Source of the DNA: Chara braunii
Taxonomy: Eukaryota > Streptophyta > Charophyceae > Charales > Characeae
Direction: 5' to 3'
DNA: 22,424 nucleotides
Assembly (NCBI GenBank): GCA_003427395.1
Contig: BFEA01000033.1
Span: 4,692,446-4,714,869 of the forward strand
In this document: in pieces, positions 1 through 8,879 of the stretch
Layout: the number at the start of each line of letters is the position of its first letter
Position numbering within the stretch: the first letter of the stretch is position 1
Position numbers and translations under genes: made by a program
Notes under the pieces: generated by a model
Seen by the model: only the letters and a program-made list of their open reading frames with translations
The model's database searches: none
Told to the model about the DNA's origin: nothing

Positions 1-72
<72 letters not shown>
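1..72. repeat. (CT)36 microsatellite
   Basis: Perfect CT dinucleotide run that begins at the window edge, so its true length is unknown. It passes into a short C run at 73-78. The same dinucleotide recurs at 8676-8757, 8802-8862 and on the left edge of the N gap. Confidence 0.98.
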
Positions 73-75
<3 letters not shown>

Positions 76-654
76 CCCCTTCCCACCTGGAAAACCTTGA
101 AACATCATCCCCCCTACATCCCCCCTACCTGAAACCAGGAAGAGGCAGAGAGAGCACAAGAGACAAACACAGACACATTCACGGACGGACATGGCGGCCA
201 TTCAACCACCCTGACCCCTGTAGGAACCTCTCCCTCTGTGCCCTCCACATAACGATCTCTGCCTCCACCCCCTCACCCACCCCCCTCATTGCAAATTCTC
301 CATGCTCTTTTCTGACCATCTCTCAACGTTGCAACCTTTCCCCCCACATCATCAGCGCACATCAGTCGCTCATGTTTCCAAGTTTTAGTTCTCTTGGACT
401 GTGAAAACAATGAAAAGTGTAAAGTTGCGAAAATCTGAGCTCCCAACGTGCCGTTCTGAATTTCTGGCAACCCCTCCAGCACTCAAGAACACATCGTGTG
501 GCATGTTGTATGCTCCTCACCTCCCTCACACTGTCCCTCACAGCCCGCACAGCATACAGCCCCCCTACCGCACCATTTAGGATGTGATATGCCATACCCT
601 AAGGCATCCCATACAGTAGTTAGGGATCCGTACCTCTGGGCATAGGCCCTCCTC
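73..654. other. Unassigned C-rich sequence
   Basis: Pyrimidine-rich single-copy-looking DNA with several CCCCCT runs. Open frames here are at most 77 codons, overlap on the same strand and show no recognisable domain. I see no gene. Confidence 0.5.
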
Positions 655-727
655 CGTGCAGGCACAGATTTGAACCGGCAACTTCGGCCTCAAGAACCAA
701 GTATCTTAACCACTACAGCGAGGGCAC
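655..727 (-). pseudogene. tRNA-like sequence (decayed tRNA or SINE head)
   Basis: Read on the minus strand, this stretch carries an A-box-like TGTAGTGGTTAAGAT and, about 30 bases later, a B-box-like GCCGGTTCAAATC, in the order and spacing of an RNA polymerase III internal promoter. The outermost bases GTGC and GCAC can pair as the start of an acceptor stem. The rest of the acceptor stem, the D stem and the TpsiC stem pair poorly, and the anticodon arm needs a bulge. A functional tRNA is therefore unlikely. A tRNA pseudogene or the tRNA-derived head of a SINE would fit. No second copy was seen in the window. Confidence 0.3.
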
Positions 728-1594
728 AGTGGTAAAAGTGGAACCATACCGGTCACGATATCCACCAGACCCCTGCAAGGCTGTAGTATCCACATGCAAC
801 CCGCACCACACACAACATCACACAGATGCTAGCAATGCTCACACGTTTCGCTCCAAGTAGCGCATGACCCCCACCGTAATCAACCGCTCACTTATGTGGG
901 TCTCGTATCTGTACAGGTCTGTACAACACACAGGCAATGGGTGCGCCATACAGTGCACCATGCAGGTAAGCCCCTACCCAGGGCACGTTCGCATCAGAAG
1001 AGAACATTATGGGGGTCAGGAAAGGAAAGCCACACGTGTAACTGTCAATAAACAAAACAAAGAGTTCGAGTCCTGATGAAATCCGATGAAGACAATAAAG
1101 CTAGGGGTTATCCACTTCGTATAAAAACGAGTGCATAAATAGTTGAAGGGTAAAAAAAAAATGTTCCGAGGGTCAGGAAAAGGACAGATACACTAAGGGC
1201 TTGGAAATGCAAGCAGACTTACAATCCCGTCGTGCTCCTTGGTTAGCGGTAAAAGGCAGCTTAATCTCGAGCTGGAAAACGACACAAGACACCCAAAGCA
1301 CCACGAAGCAGAGCACAATCCACATCATCACTCTGTGTGCAAGCACAGTCCATGCAGAGGATGTTCCTTAAAATAAAAATAAAACAAAGGCAATGGCCTT
1401 GAGGTATTATCATGGAACCGACCGGCCCCAGGTAAGTCAAGAAACTCTTTCAACTAGTTCCACAAGGATTTGAACTCAGGTCTCTATTTCAACAGTTTTT
1501 CTAATTCTTGGAGTGAAAGAATTCAGACAACCACGAATGTAGGGGTTCCCAGCACGTTGCCCAATGGTAAGAAAGAACTTCACAGCTTGAGGAA
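728..1594. other. Unassigned sequence
   Basis: Moderately AT-rich DNA with no recognisable coding, RNA or repeat signal apart from short A runs (for example at about 1151-1159). The only frames are under 80 codons and have no family resemblance. Confidence 0.5.

Positions 1595-1628
<34 letters not shown>
1595..1628. repeat. G34 homopolymer
   Basis: Uninterrupted run of 34 G on the plus strand. It produces artificial poly-Gly and poly-Pro frames on the two strands. Exact length is unreliable in short-read data. Confidence 0.97.
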
Positions 1629-1631
<3 letters not shown>

Positions 1632-1879
1632 CATCGGGGCTTCCCTCCCACTGCTCTTCGATCTTACACCTCCATTGCTGCAAGTACAACCAGGCTCTGT
1701 TAGTTGCGTGCTAATTACCTCTAAGAGTATGAACTCTTCGCTTGGAATCTGATCAGCCAGTACTCGAACATACTGGAAATTGTAAATCATTGTAACATCA
1801 AGAAACTCTTCTATTGCACTTCGGGCTGTCGGCGCTTAGGTTATTGCAATTCATCGGATTGAATCAGAATCCAATCTCC
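1629..1879. other. Unassigned spacer before organellar insert
   Basis: No gene or repeat recognised. The last 20 bases before 1880 may be a very decayed continuation of the rRNA fragment, because ATCAGAATC at 1863 loosely resembles the conserved stretch just upstream of GGCGTAAAG. Confidence 0.4.
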
Positions 1880-2075
1880 AGGCGTAAAGGGCACGTAAGC
1901 GGTGAATCAGGCGCGGAGCGGTGAAAGTCGCCAGCTCAACTGGTGGAATGCCTTCAAAACCGGTTCACTGGAGTAAGATAGAGGAAAGTGGAATTTCTAA
2001 TATAGAGATAAAATTCACAGATATTAGAAGGAACACCAAAAGCGAAGGCAGCTTTCTGGGTCTCTACTGACGCTG
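1880..2075 (+). pseudogene. Organelle-type small-subunit (16S-like) rRNA fragment
   Basis: About 195 bases align by eye to the central domain of bacterial-type 16S rRNA, roughly E. coli positions 565-765. The visible landmarks in order are GGCGTAAAGGGCACGTAAGC, CAGCTCAACTGG, GGAATGCCTTCAAAACCGG, GAGTAAGATAGAGG, AGTGGAATTTC, AGAAGGAACACC, AGCGAAGGCAGC and CTACTGACGCTG. A full gene is about 1.5 kb, so this is only a piece, cut off sharply at 2075 where unrelated coding sequence starts. The near-universal loop GTGAAAT reads ATAAAAT here, and TTCGTAG reads TTCACAG. Together with truncation this suggests a dead copy in the nucleus. The sequence resembles alphaproteobacterial/mitochondrial SSU more than plastid SSU, but the source organelle is not proven. 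Confidence 0.85.
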
Positions 2076-2341
2076 TGCTTTGCACCTGCTGAGTAAGCTC
2101 CAGTTTAAGCTCTTCAGATAAGAATTGAGTGACCAACCTTTTGATCTCGACAGCATCTGCTGTTATGATAATAACAAAATCATCAGCATATCTTACATAG
2201 AAGAGTCTGGCGCCGCTGCCACTTCGTGGCCTTGGACATGTAAGAGTCATACAAAACCCAATTGTCTTGGTATTTCTTACCGTGAAAACCAAGCCAAGTT
2301 TGATTCTCTGGGAAGTACTTATGCTTGATTCGTTGTCGACC
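2076..2341 (-). pseudogene. Broken group II intron-encoded reverse transcriptase/maturase fragment
   Basis: Minus-strand translation gives LFYVRYADDFVIIITADAVE and then FLSEELKLEL. This is the reverse transcriptase catalytic block with the metal-binding YADD at about 2179-2190, followed by the downstream ELKLEL block typical of group II intron proteins. These proteins splice and mobilise group II introns in organelles and bacteria. A second piece in another frame (about 2240-2341) reads RIKHKYFPENQTWLGF then DNWVLYDSY. It loosely resembles the extreme C-terminal maturase/endonuclease region, which would normally follow the RT domain rather than precede it. Full proteins are about 500-700 residues, whereas under 90 remain here across two frames. 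The fragment starts directly at the end of the rRNA piece and on the opposite strand, so the locus is a rearranged, non-functional mosaic. Confidence 0.8.
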
Positions 2342-4240
2342 CCAGGTAGGGTGCCGCACGCATGCAAATGCATACACAGCATGTGCTCGCAAGCATGGTC
2401 GTAAAACGATTACGACAGATTCAGAGTCAAGACAGCTTTGAGTACTTCAGTTGGGATTCAGAAACTCTCACGATGCAGAAGAAGCCGGTAGGAGGGAGCA
2501 CAAAGAATCTGCGCACTCGCCTCTGCATAAGGACCAGCATCCTAAATACTGACACTGCGCCTCAGGAGAGTCGCAATATATACTTTTCTATCAGTCATGC
2601 CACAACTAACGCATCTAGTCTAATTCGGGAAAGGAAATGCAACACAGCAGTTTCCTTGGTACCTTTCCCAGGCCAATTTCGAGAACTGGACATATATAAC
2701 ACAGCGGTTTTTTTAGATGAACAGTGCTACCAGACCAAAACGGCTGGCGGCACCAGGGAAAGGGAAAAAAAAAAATCCTGGTGGTCTGTGGCTTTTTCTT
2801 TACGTCCATGGGGAATCCAACTCTGCAAAAAAAGGCCGGCGCTATAGGTTTGGAAAAGTAGTACTGAGAAATTGCACAACATACCCACTGAGTCACAACA
2901 CTTCTGAGAGAGTACCAACGTCCACCTGGGAGCTCAGATCTGCACCTTCCATGGCTTATCCAAAGGCCACGCATGTTCTCAAAAAGCATTTAGAGAATTT
3001 TAGACACAGAATGACAGTAAACACTCAGAATCTAGTCTAATTGCCTAATTTGGTGCTTGTACTCAGAAGTGAGCACTGAGGCAAACCTGCGGACTGCTTT
3101 GTCACTGGTGACACAAGACACACAACAGGCAGTTCGAGCAGTTGATCGGCCCAAAGTTTTTGCCAGTAATCCACCCATAAGTGGGGCCATTGGTAAGGGT
3201 GAGGCTTTCGAGAAAATTCAAACACGGACTTCGTGATTCAAAAACCCTCTGCTAATTTATCTACTACCTTGAGCGAGACAAAGAGGCTTCTGCAAACAGT
3301 CGACCACCACTTTCACGTATTCCACAAACCAGTGCTGGTCCCCGGATGGACCGAGGACCCCTCCCCCGACCGGGAGCCTCCCGGTTGGACCGGGCAGTCG
3401 GCTGTCCCGATTGGCTGCCGGTCGCCCCCAGCGCATTTTGGCTGGGGTCAGAATTCAGGCAGGAAAGCCGCTTGGCTTCCTCCAGTGTCCTTATGGAGGT
3501 CGCCCCCGCTGGAAGAAAATTAGAAGGGGAGTACACCTTCTCTACAGATCAGATTCCTCGATTTCTTTGTAGAGGACAGATATTCTTCTTCAACTCCCAC
3601 AGAGGAGTTCATTTAAAATCGTGTGGTCTGATGGACCACGGACCAGTTTATACTGACCAGTCCAGAATATCAGCTCGTCTCAGCCAGGAGATAGAAAACC
3701 ATGAATTCATGTGAAGGCTTCACCAAAGCTTATATGCTTCTCCTGCGTCCATGTGCTATAGAGAAAGAAGTTATGGGTTCGGGTTTCTGCTCATGACATC
3801 AGAGCAGCAATGTTGTAGAACGTGCAAACCCAAGCATGGACTTACCGGGTCAGAGGTCAAACCACACATGGCTTTCCACCTATTCTCCATCAGGGCTTCA
3901 TTATCAATTGCGGACTATAAAATTATATAAATAGTATAAAATCCACAACAATGGAAACGCTGCATCCTGCACTCCTAAGTGCATGCTCACACTAGGACTT
4001 TATCCACTAAGCTCTGGACATTATTGCGGTCGGATTCATCCCGTAATTGCGGCCCGATACATGTCGGAAAGTACTCGTGCGAGTATGCCGTAACATACAG
4101 AAGAATAGAACATTTCGTATGCTACACTTGAACACTCTATCCATACGAAAGCCACCATGGGCAAAGGCAATATCACTACCACGTGCTGCCCAACATGTTA
4201 GAAACACAAAGCTATACACCAAAAGATGAACAGGTGAAGA
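2342..4240. other. Unassigned 1.9-kb region
   Basis: Frames of 60 to 161 codons occur on both strands, the longest at 2362-2847. They overlap each other in alternate frames, contain homopolymer-derived stretches, and none shows a domain I recognise. A GC-rich patch at about 3340-3470 contains a short hairpin (ACCGGGAG and CTCCCGGT, 3369-3385). I cannot support a gene here. Confidence 0.45.
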
Positions 4241-4374
4241 ACACAGTAGGAGGATCCGCAGTAGCAGGCAGGGAGGGACATCGACCCGAGTGTTGAAAAG
4301 ACGAGAAACAACGAGGTGTTAAACACAGTAGGAGGATCCGCAGTGACCGGATAGTAACTCGAGAAACAACGAGG
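4241..4374. repeat. Imperfect two-copy direct repeat
   Basis: A 22-bp block containing CACAGTAGGAGGATCCGCAG occurs at 4241-4262 and 4323-4344. It is followed in each copy by CGAGAAACAACGAGG (4302-4316 and 4360-4374). The second copy has lost about 24 bases between the two blocks, so this is an old local duplication with a deletion. Confidence 0.85.
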
Positions 4375-4911
4375 CAAACCGTATATAATATATATAGAGT
4401 GAGGTTTACACATCAGCAGAAAAGGCACTTCCATGGGCAGGATGTTCCATAGGGAGCACAGAATTCATGAAAACTTACTGCCTCGTGATTTGACCAGGAG
4501 CATGATCCACAAGGACATTCAATTCGTCTTTACTCCGTGGGGGGAACTTCGCCAGCCACTCGTCAGCAATCTCCACATGGCAGTTCCCCATGCAAACCTC
4601 CAGCCCTGCAGCGTGAGAACAAAAAAAAGGAACAATAGTAAATAATAACACCAACAATCCGATCATCATGCGCAACCATCAACTCCTGCACACTTGATAA
4701 CCGTGTGCCATATTGTGAAGTTCGTACAGATGGTCACTTCATACGGCCACCATGCAGTGTTAGTACTACCCGCTTTCTCAGTTGGTGGCCAACTGACTGC
4801 GTGGCTACTTCCGTTTGCTGTACGAGTTTCCATCCTACTCAATATTGGAACGCTTCAGAAGAATCACCACAAAGACGTCTGCAGCACTCCGTCCGAGAAC
4901 CAAGAAGACTA
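4375..4911. other. Unassigned sequence
   Basis: A short TATATAATATATATAG patch lies at about 4381. Otherwise there are no recognisable features. Frames are short and overlap. Confidence 0.45.
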
Positions 4912-4966
4912 GGCACCTCCAGAATGCGTCTTTTTTTTTTTGGGGGGGGGGGCACCTCCAGAATGC
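4912..4966. repeat. 16-bp direct repeat flanking T11G11
   Basis: GGCACCTCCAGAATGC at 4912-4927 is repeated exactly at 4951-4966. Between the copies lie GTC, eleven T and nine G; the last two of the eleven-G run belong to the second repeat. The arrangement resembles a short insertion with a target-site duplication, or an assembly join across a homopolymer. Confidence 0.9.
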
Positions 4967-5901
4967 CGTCGCTCTCAGAGCCAAGAATCTCGCCGATAAC
5001 CCTAAGGCCCCTGACATACAAAAACGGTAAAAAACTCATGCATACAGCCGAACATTCACCTTGCCTGCTGGTTACTTCATTTCTCCGTCTTGTCTCCTCT
5101 CCCTGTCACCATCCAGCAACTTCCCGGTTTGCACCCAACAGTCTGTATCTTCAACTCTAAAGCATATTCCTCCTCTCCTTTTACCCCTTTTTCTCAAATA
5201 GGCTGGCCCCTAACTTTATTGTATCCAACAGACATGCATGCACAGACAAGCAGCACGTCTCTCTTTTGCAAAACAAAGCAGTGAAAGCACACATCAGCTC
5301 ATAAGGGTTGGGTTGTTCTCTGCTAGGGGAGCCAAACACAACACAGAGGTTAAGACAAACCAGGGGCACTCAGAGACAGGCAGACACACAAGGCAAAGCA
5401 GAAACAGAGAGAGAGAGAGAGAGAGAGAGGAAGGCTGAGAGGGGCAGTGAGGGAGACATACCCCTATCATGCAGTTTACAATGGCAACCAGTCTCAACAC
5501 CACAATCTTTCAGCGCTCCCAACACAGTGAGACCCTCCCGTTCTCTTGCTCGATAAGATTGTCTCCGCCCCTCCAAATCAACTGGGAGTTGAACCACACA
5601 GGACAAGTTCAGCAAATATGTGAGCAGAAAGCATTATAACCAGATAATCATAGTGGCCTGACTGCATGCGCATCAGTTTCGACGAAACAACATGTTCGGA
5701 GGTTTCAGAAGAGCCCTGGTTCAACTTCAACGAGATACAACCACACGAACAACCACCAGAAAATAAAAATAAAAACAAGACGAAAAGAGGAACAGGTCTC
5801 AAAAATTTGTTCTTTCCACTCAATCCACAAACAAACAGCAACTAATTTCAACCCGCACACACCACCAAACCAATCACTGAGTTCATTTTGCACTTGAGGA
5901 C
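4967..5901. other. Unassigned sequence with a GA run
   Basis: Includes an (AG)12 run at 5406-5429. The remaining sequence has no convincing gene. Frames up to 151 codons that start in 4705-5160 run through the homopolymer block and are low-complexity. Confidence 0.45.
5406..5429. repeat. (AG)12 microsatellite
   Basis: Twelve perfect AG units, flanked by GAAAC and GAAGG. Confidence 0.95.
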
Positions 5902-5923
5902 GAGAGAGAGAGAGAGAGAGAGA
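5902..5923. repeat. (GA)11 microsatellite
   Basis: Eleven perfect GA units. Confidence 0.95.
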
Positions 5924-6875
5924 ACTCCACCTTCACCAAGACGATCTTGTATACAAATGTCTTGCACGGCAGTAATTGGGTCATCATAAGCCATTGTTGA
6001 CCAACTTAATTGGTGGATGTAAACCACACCTTGACAACCCATGGATTTTCGTGGGTTTTTCGAGAGGGTTTTTATATGGGAGGGCTTTGGGCGAAGGATG
6101 GTGAAGAACAGGTAGTAGAAAGGCCCTATCCTCCTATATCACAACCCCAATAAGCGCTTAGGGTTTGATGTCAGCCATGTTATGTTGCCTTTAACACTCG
6201 CTAGCTCAATAACGATGGATAAAGCAAAACTACCGTCTCCACCCGACGAGAACGCCTGGTAACCATTGGTGCATGTGGACTGGAAGTCGCCCCAAATTCG
6301 GCTATAATGACCGGGCATTCTATTCAGGTGAAGACGGTAGAGTCGGGTTTCCCTGCTGATGCTTCAAAGTCTGCTCCCTTGGCCATGGTTTCACAAGCTG
6401 GTAGGTAGGCAGGGACCTGAGGAATGGGATCGACAACATTGGCTCTGTGCAGCTGATCAAGTCCACTCCAGATTTGTCCTTCGGTACGTCCGTTAAAATT
6501 GGAACGACACAGAGAAGATTAGAATGGCTACTGCGCAAGGAATGACACACTTAAATCGAGACATGGTCCAAATTTGAAACCAAAAAAAAAGTCTACCTCA
6601 GGTCTTGAACTGAGACTCGAATAAACAGAAAAGAAAGGAATTAGGGAACCAATGAAGGAAACAACTGTTCCATGCAAACATTGGGAAATGCCGTGACCAT
6701 GCGTTGGAAGATGGTACTGTAGTGGGACGTGAGCGGACGTGACCATCGCCCATGCGCCTGTTGGCCCAACCTTCAGCACGTTTAACCCCTTCAGCCGCGC
6801 ATCTTGTTCATTGCTATAGTCGGCCACACCTGTGGCTAAAGTGAGAGCTAAGACAACAACTATCACTGCTCTATA
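5924..6875. other. Unassigned sequence
   Basis: No recognisable coding or RNA gene. A 112-codon minus-strand frame at 6528-6866 starts with a hydrophobic stretch (MIVVVLALTLATGVAD), which could be read as a signal peptide. The frame has no family resemblance and ends in low-complexity sequence, so I do not call it. Confidence 0.4.
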
Positions 6876-7087
6876 CGTGATAGTAGCTGTACTAAATGAG
6901 GATCCATTTTGTTTGTAAGGCCATTAAAAGACTAAAAATGGCACCTAACCCTACAGCCATAGCTACATTCTGCTACAGCCGAGTAGGTATACTAAATTGC
7001 AACATACTCACACTAGGCCCTCAAACTCGCAAAATCACAAAATGAGCGGCCAGATGGAGTCCTTGTAAAGGCAGGACTAGATCTGGC

Positions 7088-7118
<31 letters not shown>

Positions 7119-7290
7119 ACTAGATCTGGCTGCTCATTTTGGGATATTGCGATTTTGACGGCCTAGTTTAGTGTGCCCTTAGGATACCACTTTAGACTTT
7201 CAAAGGATGACGAAGTTGCACCTAGCGCTACAATCACAGCTACAGTGTGCTATAGCTGAAGTAGTTGTACTAAATAGGGTCCCATTTCCA
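6876..7290. mobile_element. Small non-autonomous inverted-repeat element (MITE-like)
   Basis: Two 50-bp arms, 7013-7062 and 7117-7166, are inverted complements matching at 43 of 50 positions, with the core AAAATGAGC and CCAGAT. Outside the hairpin, 6925-6998 and 7203-7272 are related direct repeats sharing GCACCTA, CTACA and TACTAAAT. The element is rich in CTACAG/CTGTAG motifs, and TGTACTAAAT at 6889 and 7266 is followed by GAGGATCCATTT or AGGGTCCCATTT. No transposase frame is present. The true ends and target-site duplication were not resolved, so the superfamily is open. Confidence 0.55.
7074..7131 (+). repeat. A28 tract flanked by a 15-bp direct repeat
   Basis: GGACTAGATCTGGCT occurs at 7074-7088 and again at 7117-7131, with exactly 28 A (7089-7116) between. 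Removing one repeat and the A tract restores a continuous 50-bp hairpin with an 11-base loop. This is the layout expected when a poly(A) stretch inserts by target-primed reverse transcription, with nothing left of the element except the tail. Confidence 0.85.
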
Positions 7291-7677
7291 TTCTCCGCTT
7301 CAAACAAATGGGAAACAAAACCATATTTACATTTATATTTCTAGTTTCTTTTCCGACCCCAATCCTAACTATATAAATAAAAAAAAACGATACGTGCGGG
7401 CTTTATAGCTCTGGCAGCTGGTGACCTGGGCAAAATCGCTGTACATATGGTGACTCAAACAGGATATAATCATTGCGAAAGTCTCTCTTACTAAAGCCAT
7501 TGTAGCTGTAAGGAGTCTCTCACAAACACTGCCACAGCCCCTACCTATAGCTACATACACCCCATAGTCAAACCTCCCATTTTCCCACAGCTATTACAGC
7601 TGTACAGTCATAGCTACAGCTGCCATCTATCCCAAAGGTAGCCGCAGGGGGAAACAGTGTGACTCCCTCCCTCCGGA
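7291..7677. other. Unassigned sequence
   Basis: AT-rich, with further scattered AGCTGTA and CTACAGC motifs at 7500-7650 that may be remnants of the same repeat family as 6876-7290. No gene seen. Confidence 0.4.
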
Positions 7678-8025
7678 GCTGTATAAGCATACGAACAAGA
7701 GATCATCATCGTTCCTCCTGCATTTTTGTAATCTCTTTCCCCCCGTCGACCCCTCACTTCACTCCCCTAGGATTACACGCTCGTTCATCATTTGTTCTCT
7801 CCCTGACGGTCATTTCTTCGCTCATATAGGCCCACCCATCACCGACATCGGTGGCACGCAGCTTGTACAAGCATACCAACAAGAGATCCCCATCGTTGCT
7901 GCTCCTGTTTTGTCATCTCTTCGCCCCGTCTTACCTCCAACTTGGTCCCCCTCCACGCTCGGCCATCACTTTTATCTCCCCTTCGGTTATAGGCCCACCC
8001 ATCACCGACATCGGTGGCAGGCAGC
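7678..8025. repeat. Diverged tandem duplication, two copies of about 165-185 bp
   Basis: Copy A (about 7678-7861) and copy B (about 7862-8025) both start with GCATACNAACAAGAGATC and end with TATAGGCCCACCCATC, then CACCGACATCGGTG, then GCAGCTTG. The period is 184 bp at the left end and 164 bp at the right, so one copy has lost about 20 bases. The middles have diverged more than the ends. Confidence 0.85.
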
Positions 8026-8405
8026 TTGCTAGCACCTCAAGCGATTTACTAAACACCAGAAGGAGGCAGATCGTCCGGATGCATCACGAAACTATAGTAC
8101 GAGTTCCCGTCAATAAGACTCAAAACCTCACAACCTCCCAACGGCTAGTTGCTATTGCAAAGAAAAAACAGTGGAATTGCCAACGCAATAACGAAAACGG
8201 TTCATGGCATAACGACGATGACGATGGCCATGCTGCCGGCGACGGCGAGCGGGGACAGCATGGAGCACGATGGAAGCAATAGTGCCGACGTTGATGCGGC
8301 CATGGTGACGACGACGTTGATCATCATGAGGACAATTAGAAGGACGATGATCCCATCAAACCCCATATCGATGATGATGATTCGGAGGAGGGGGATAATG
8401 GACGA
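8026..8405. other. Unassigned sequence, GACGATG-rich
   Basis: Becomes progressively rich in GAC/GATG triplets before the GGA repeat. Two overlapping plus-strand frames cross it (7851-8282 and 8149-8907). Their composition follows the repeats, so neither is called. Confidence 0.4.
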
Positions 8406-8453
8406 TGAGGAGGAGGAGGAGGAGGAGGAGGAGGAGGAGGAGGAGGAGGAGGA
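8406..8453. repeat. (GAG)16 trinucleotide repeat
   Basis: Sixteen GAG units. A less regular GGA-rich stretch continues to about 8590, giving poly-Glu in one frame and poly-Ser on the other strand. These frames should not be taken as protein evidence. Confidence 0.95.
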
Positions 8454-8671
8454 GAATGAGAACGAGGATGGAGGAGGACGACGGAGGAGAATGAGGACAA
8501 TTATGGATGAGGATGACGAGGGAGTAGGAGGAGGAGGAATAGGGAGGGAGGAGGAGGAGGAGGAATGGGGAGGAGGAGGAGAAGGAGGATGCTGCACTCT
8601 TCTGGGTTCCCTGATACTGAACTGTTCAACCTACGGTCCTCTAGAGGGAACAAAAAAGAAAAAAACGAAAA

Positions 8672-8675
<4 letters not shown>

Positions 8676-8757
<82 letters not shown>
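8676..8757. repeat. (TC)41 microsatellite
   Basis: Eighty-two bases of pure TC. The A-rich left flank (GGGAACAAAAAAGAAAA, ending in ACAGA) resembles the left flank of the next CT run, indicating a local duplication of flank plus repeat. Confidence 0.97.
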
Positions 8758-8762
<5 letters not shown>

Positions 8763-8798
8763 ATGGAGGGGAAACAAAGAAATAAAAAAGAAAACAAA

Positions 8799-8801
<3 letters not shown>

Positions 8802-8862
<61 letters not shown>
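8802..8862. repeat. (CT)30 microsatellite
   Basis: Second CT run. Its left flank (GGGGAAACAAAGAAAT, then A-rich, ending in ACAAATCA) is a diverged copy of that at 8650-8675. Confidence 0.97.
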
Positions 8863-8864
<2 letters not shown>

Positions 8865-8879
8865 AGGAATCGTCTTTTC

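Noticed and set aside
1462-1482. B-box-like GGATTTGAACTCAGG (also near 15329 and 6600)
   Set aside because: No A-box at the right distance and no cloverleaf, so no tRNA is supported.
2362-2847. 161-codon plus-strand frame
   Set aside because: No recognisable domain, crosses an A-run, overlaps minus-strand frames of similar length, and no promoter or splice context was seen.
6528-6866. Minus-strand 112-codon frame with hydrophobic start
   Set aside because: A signal-peptide-like N terminus alone is weak evidence. The rest is unconserved-looking and ends in an A-run translation.
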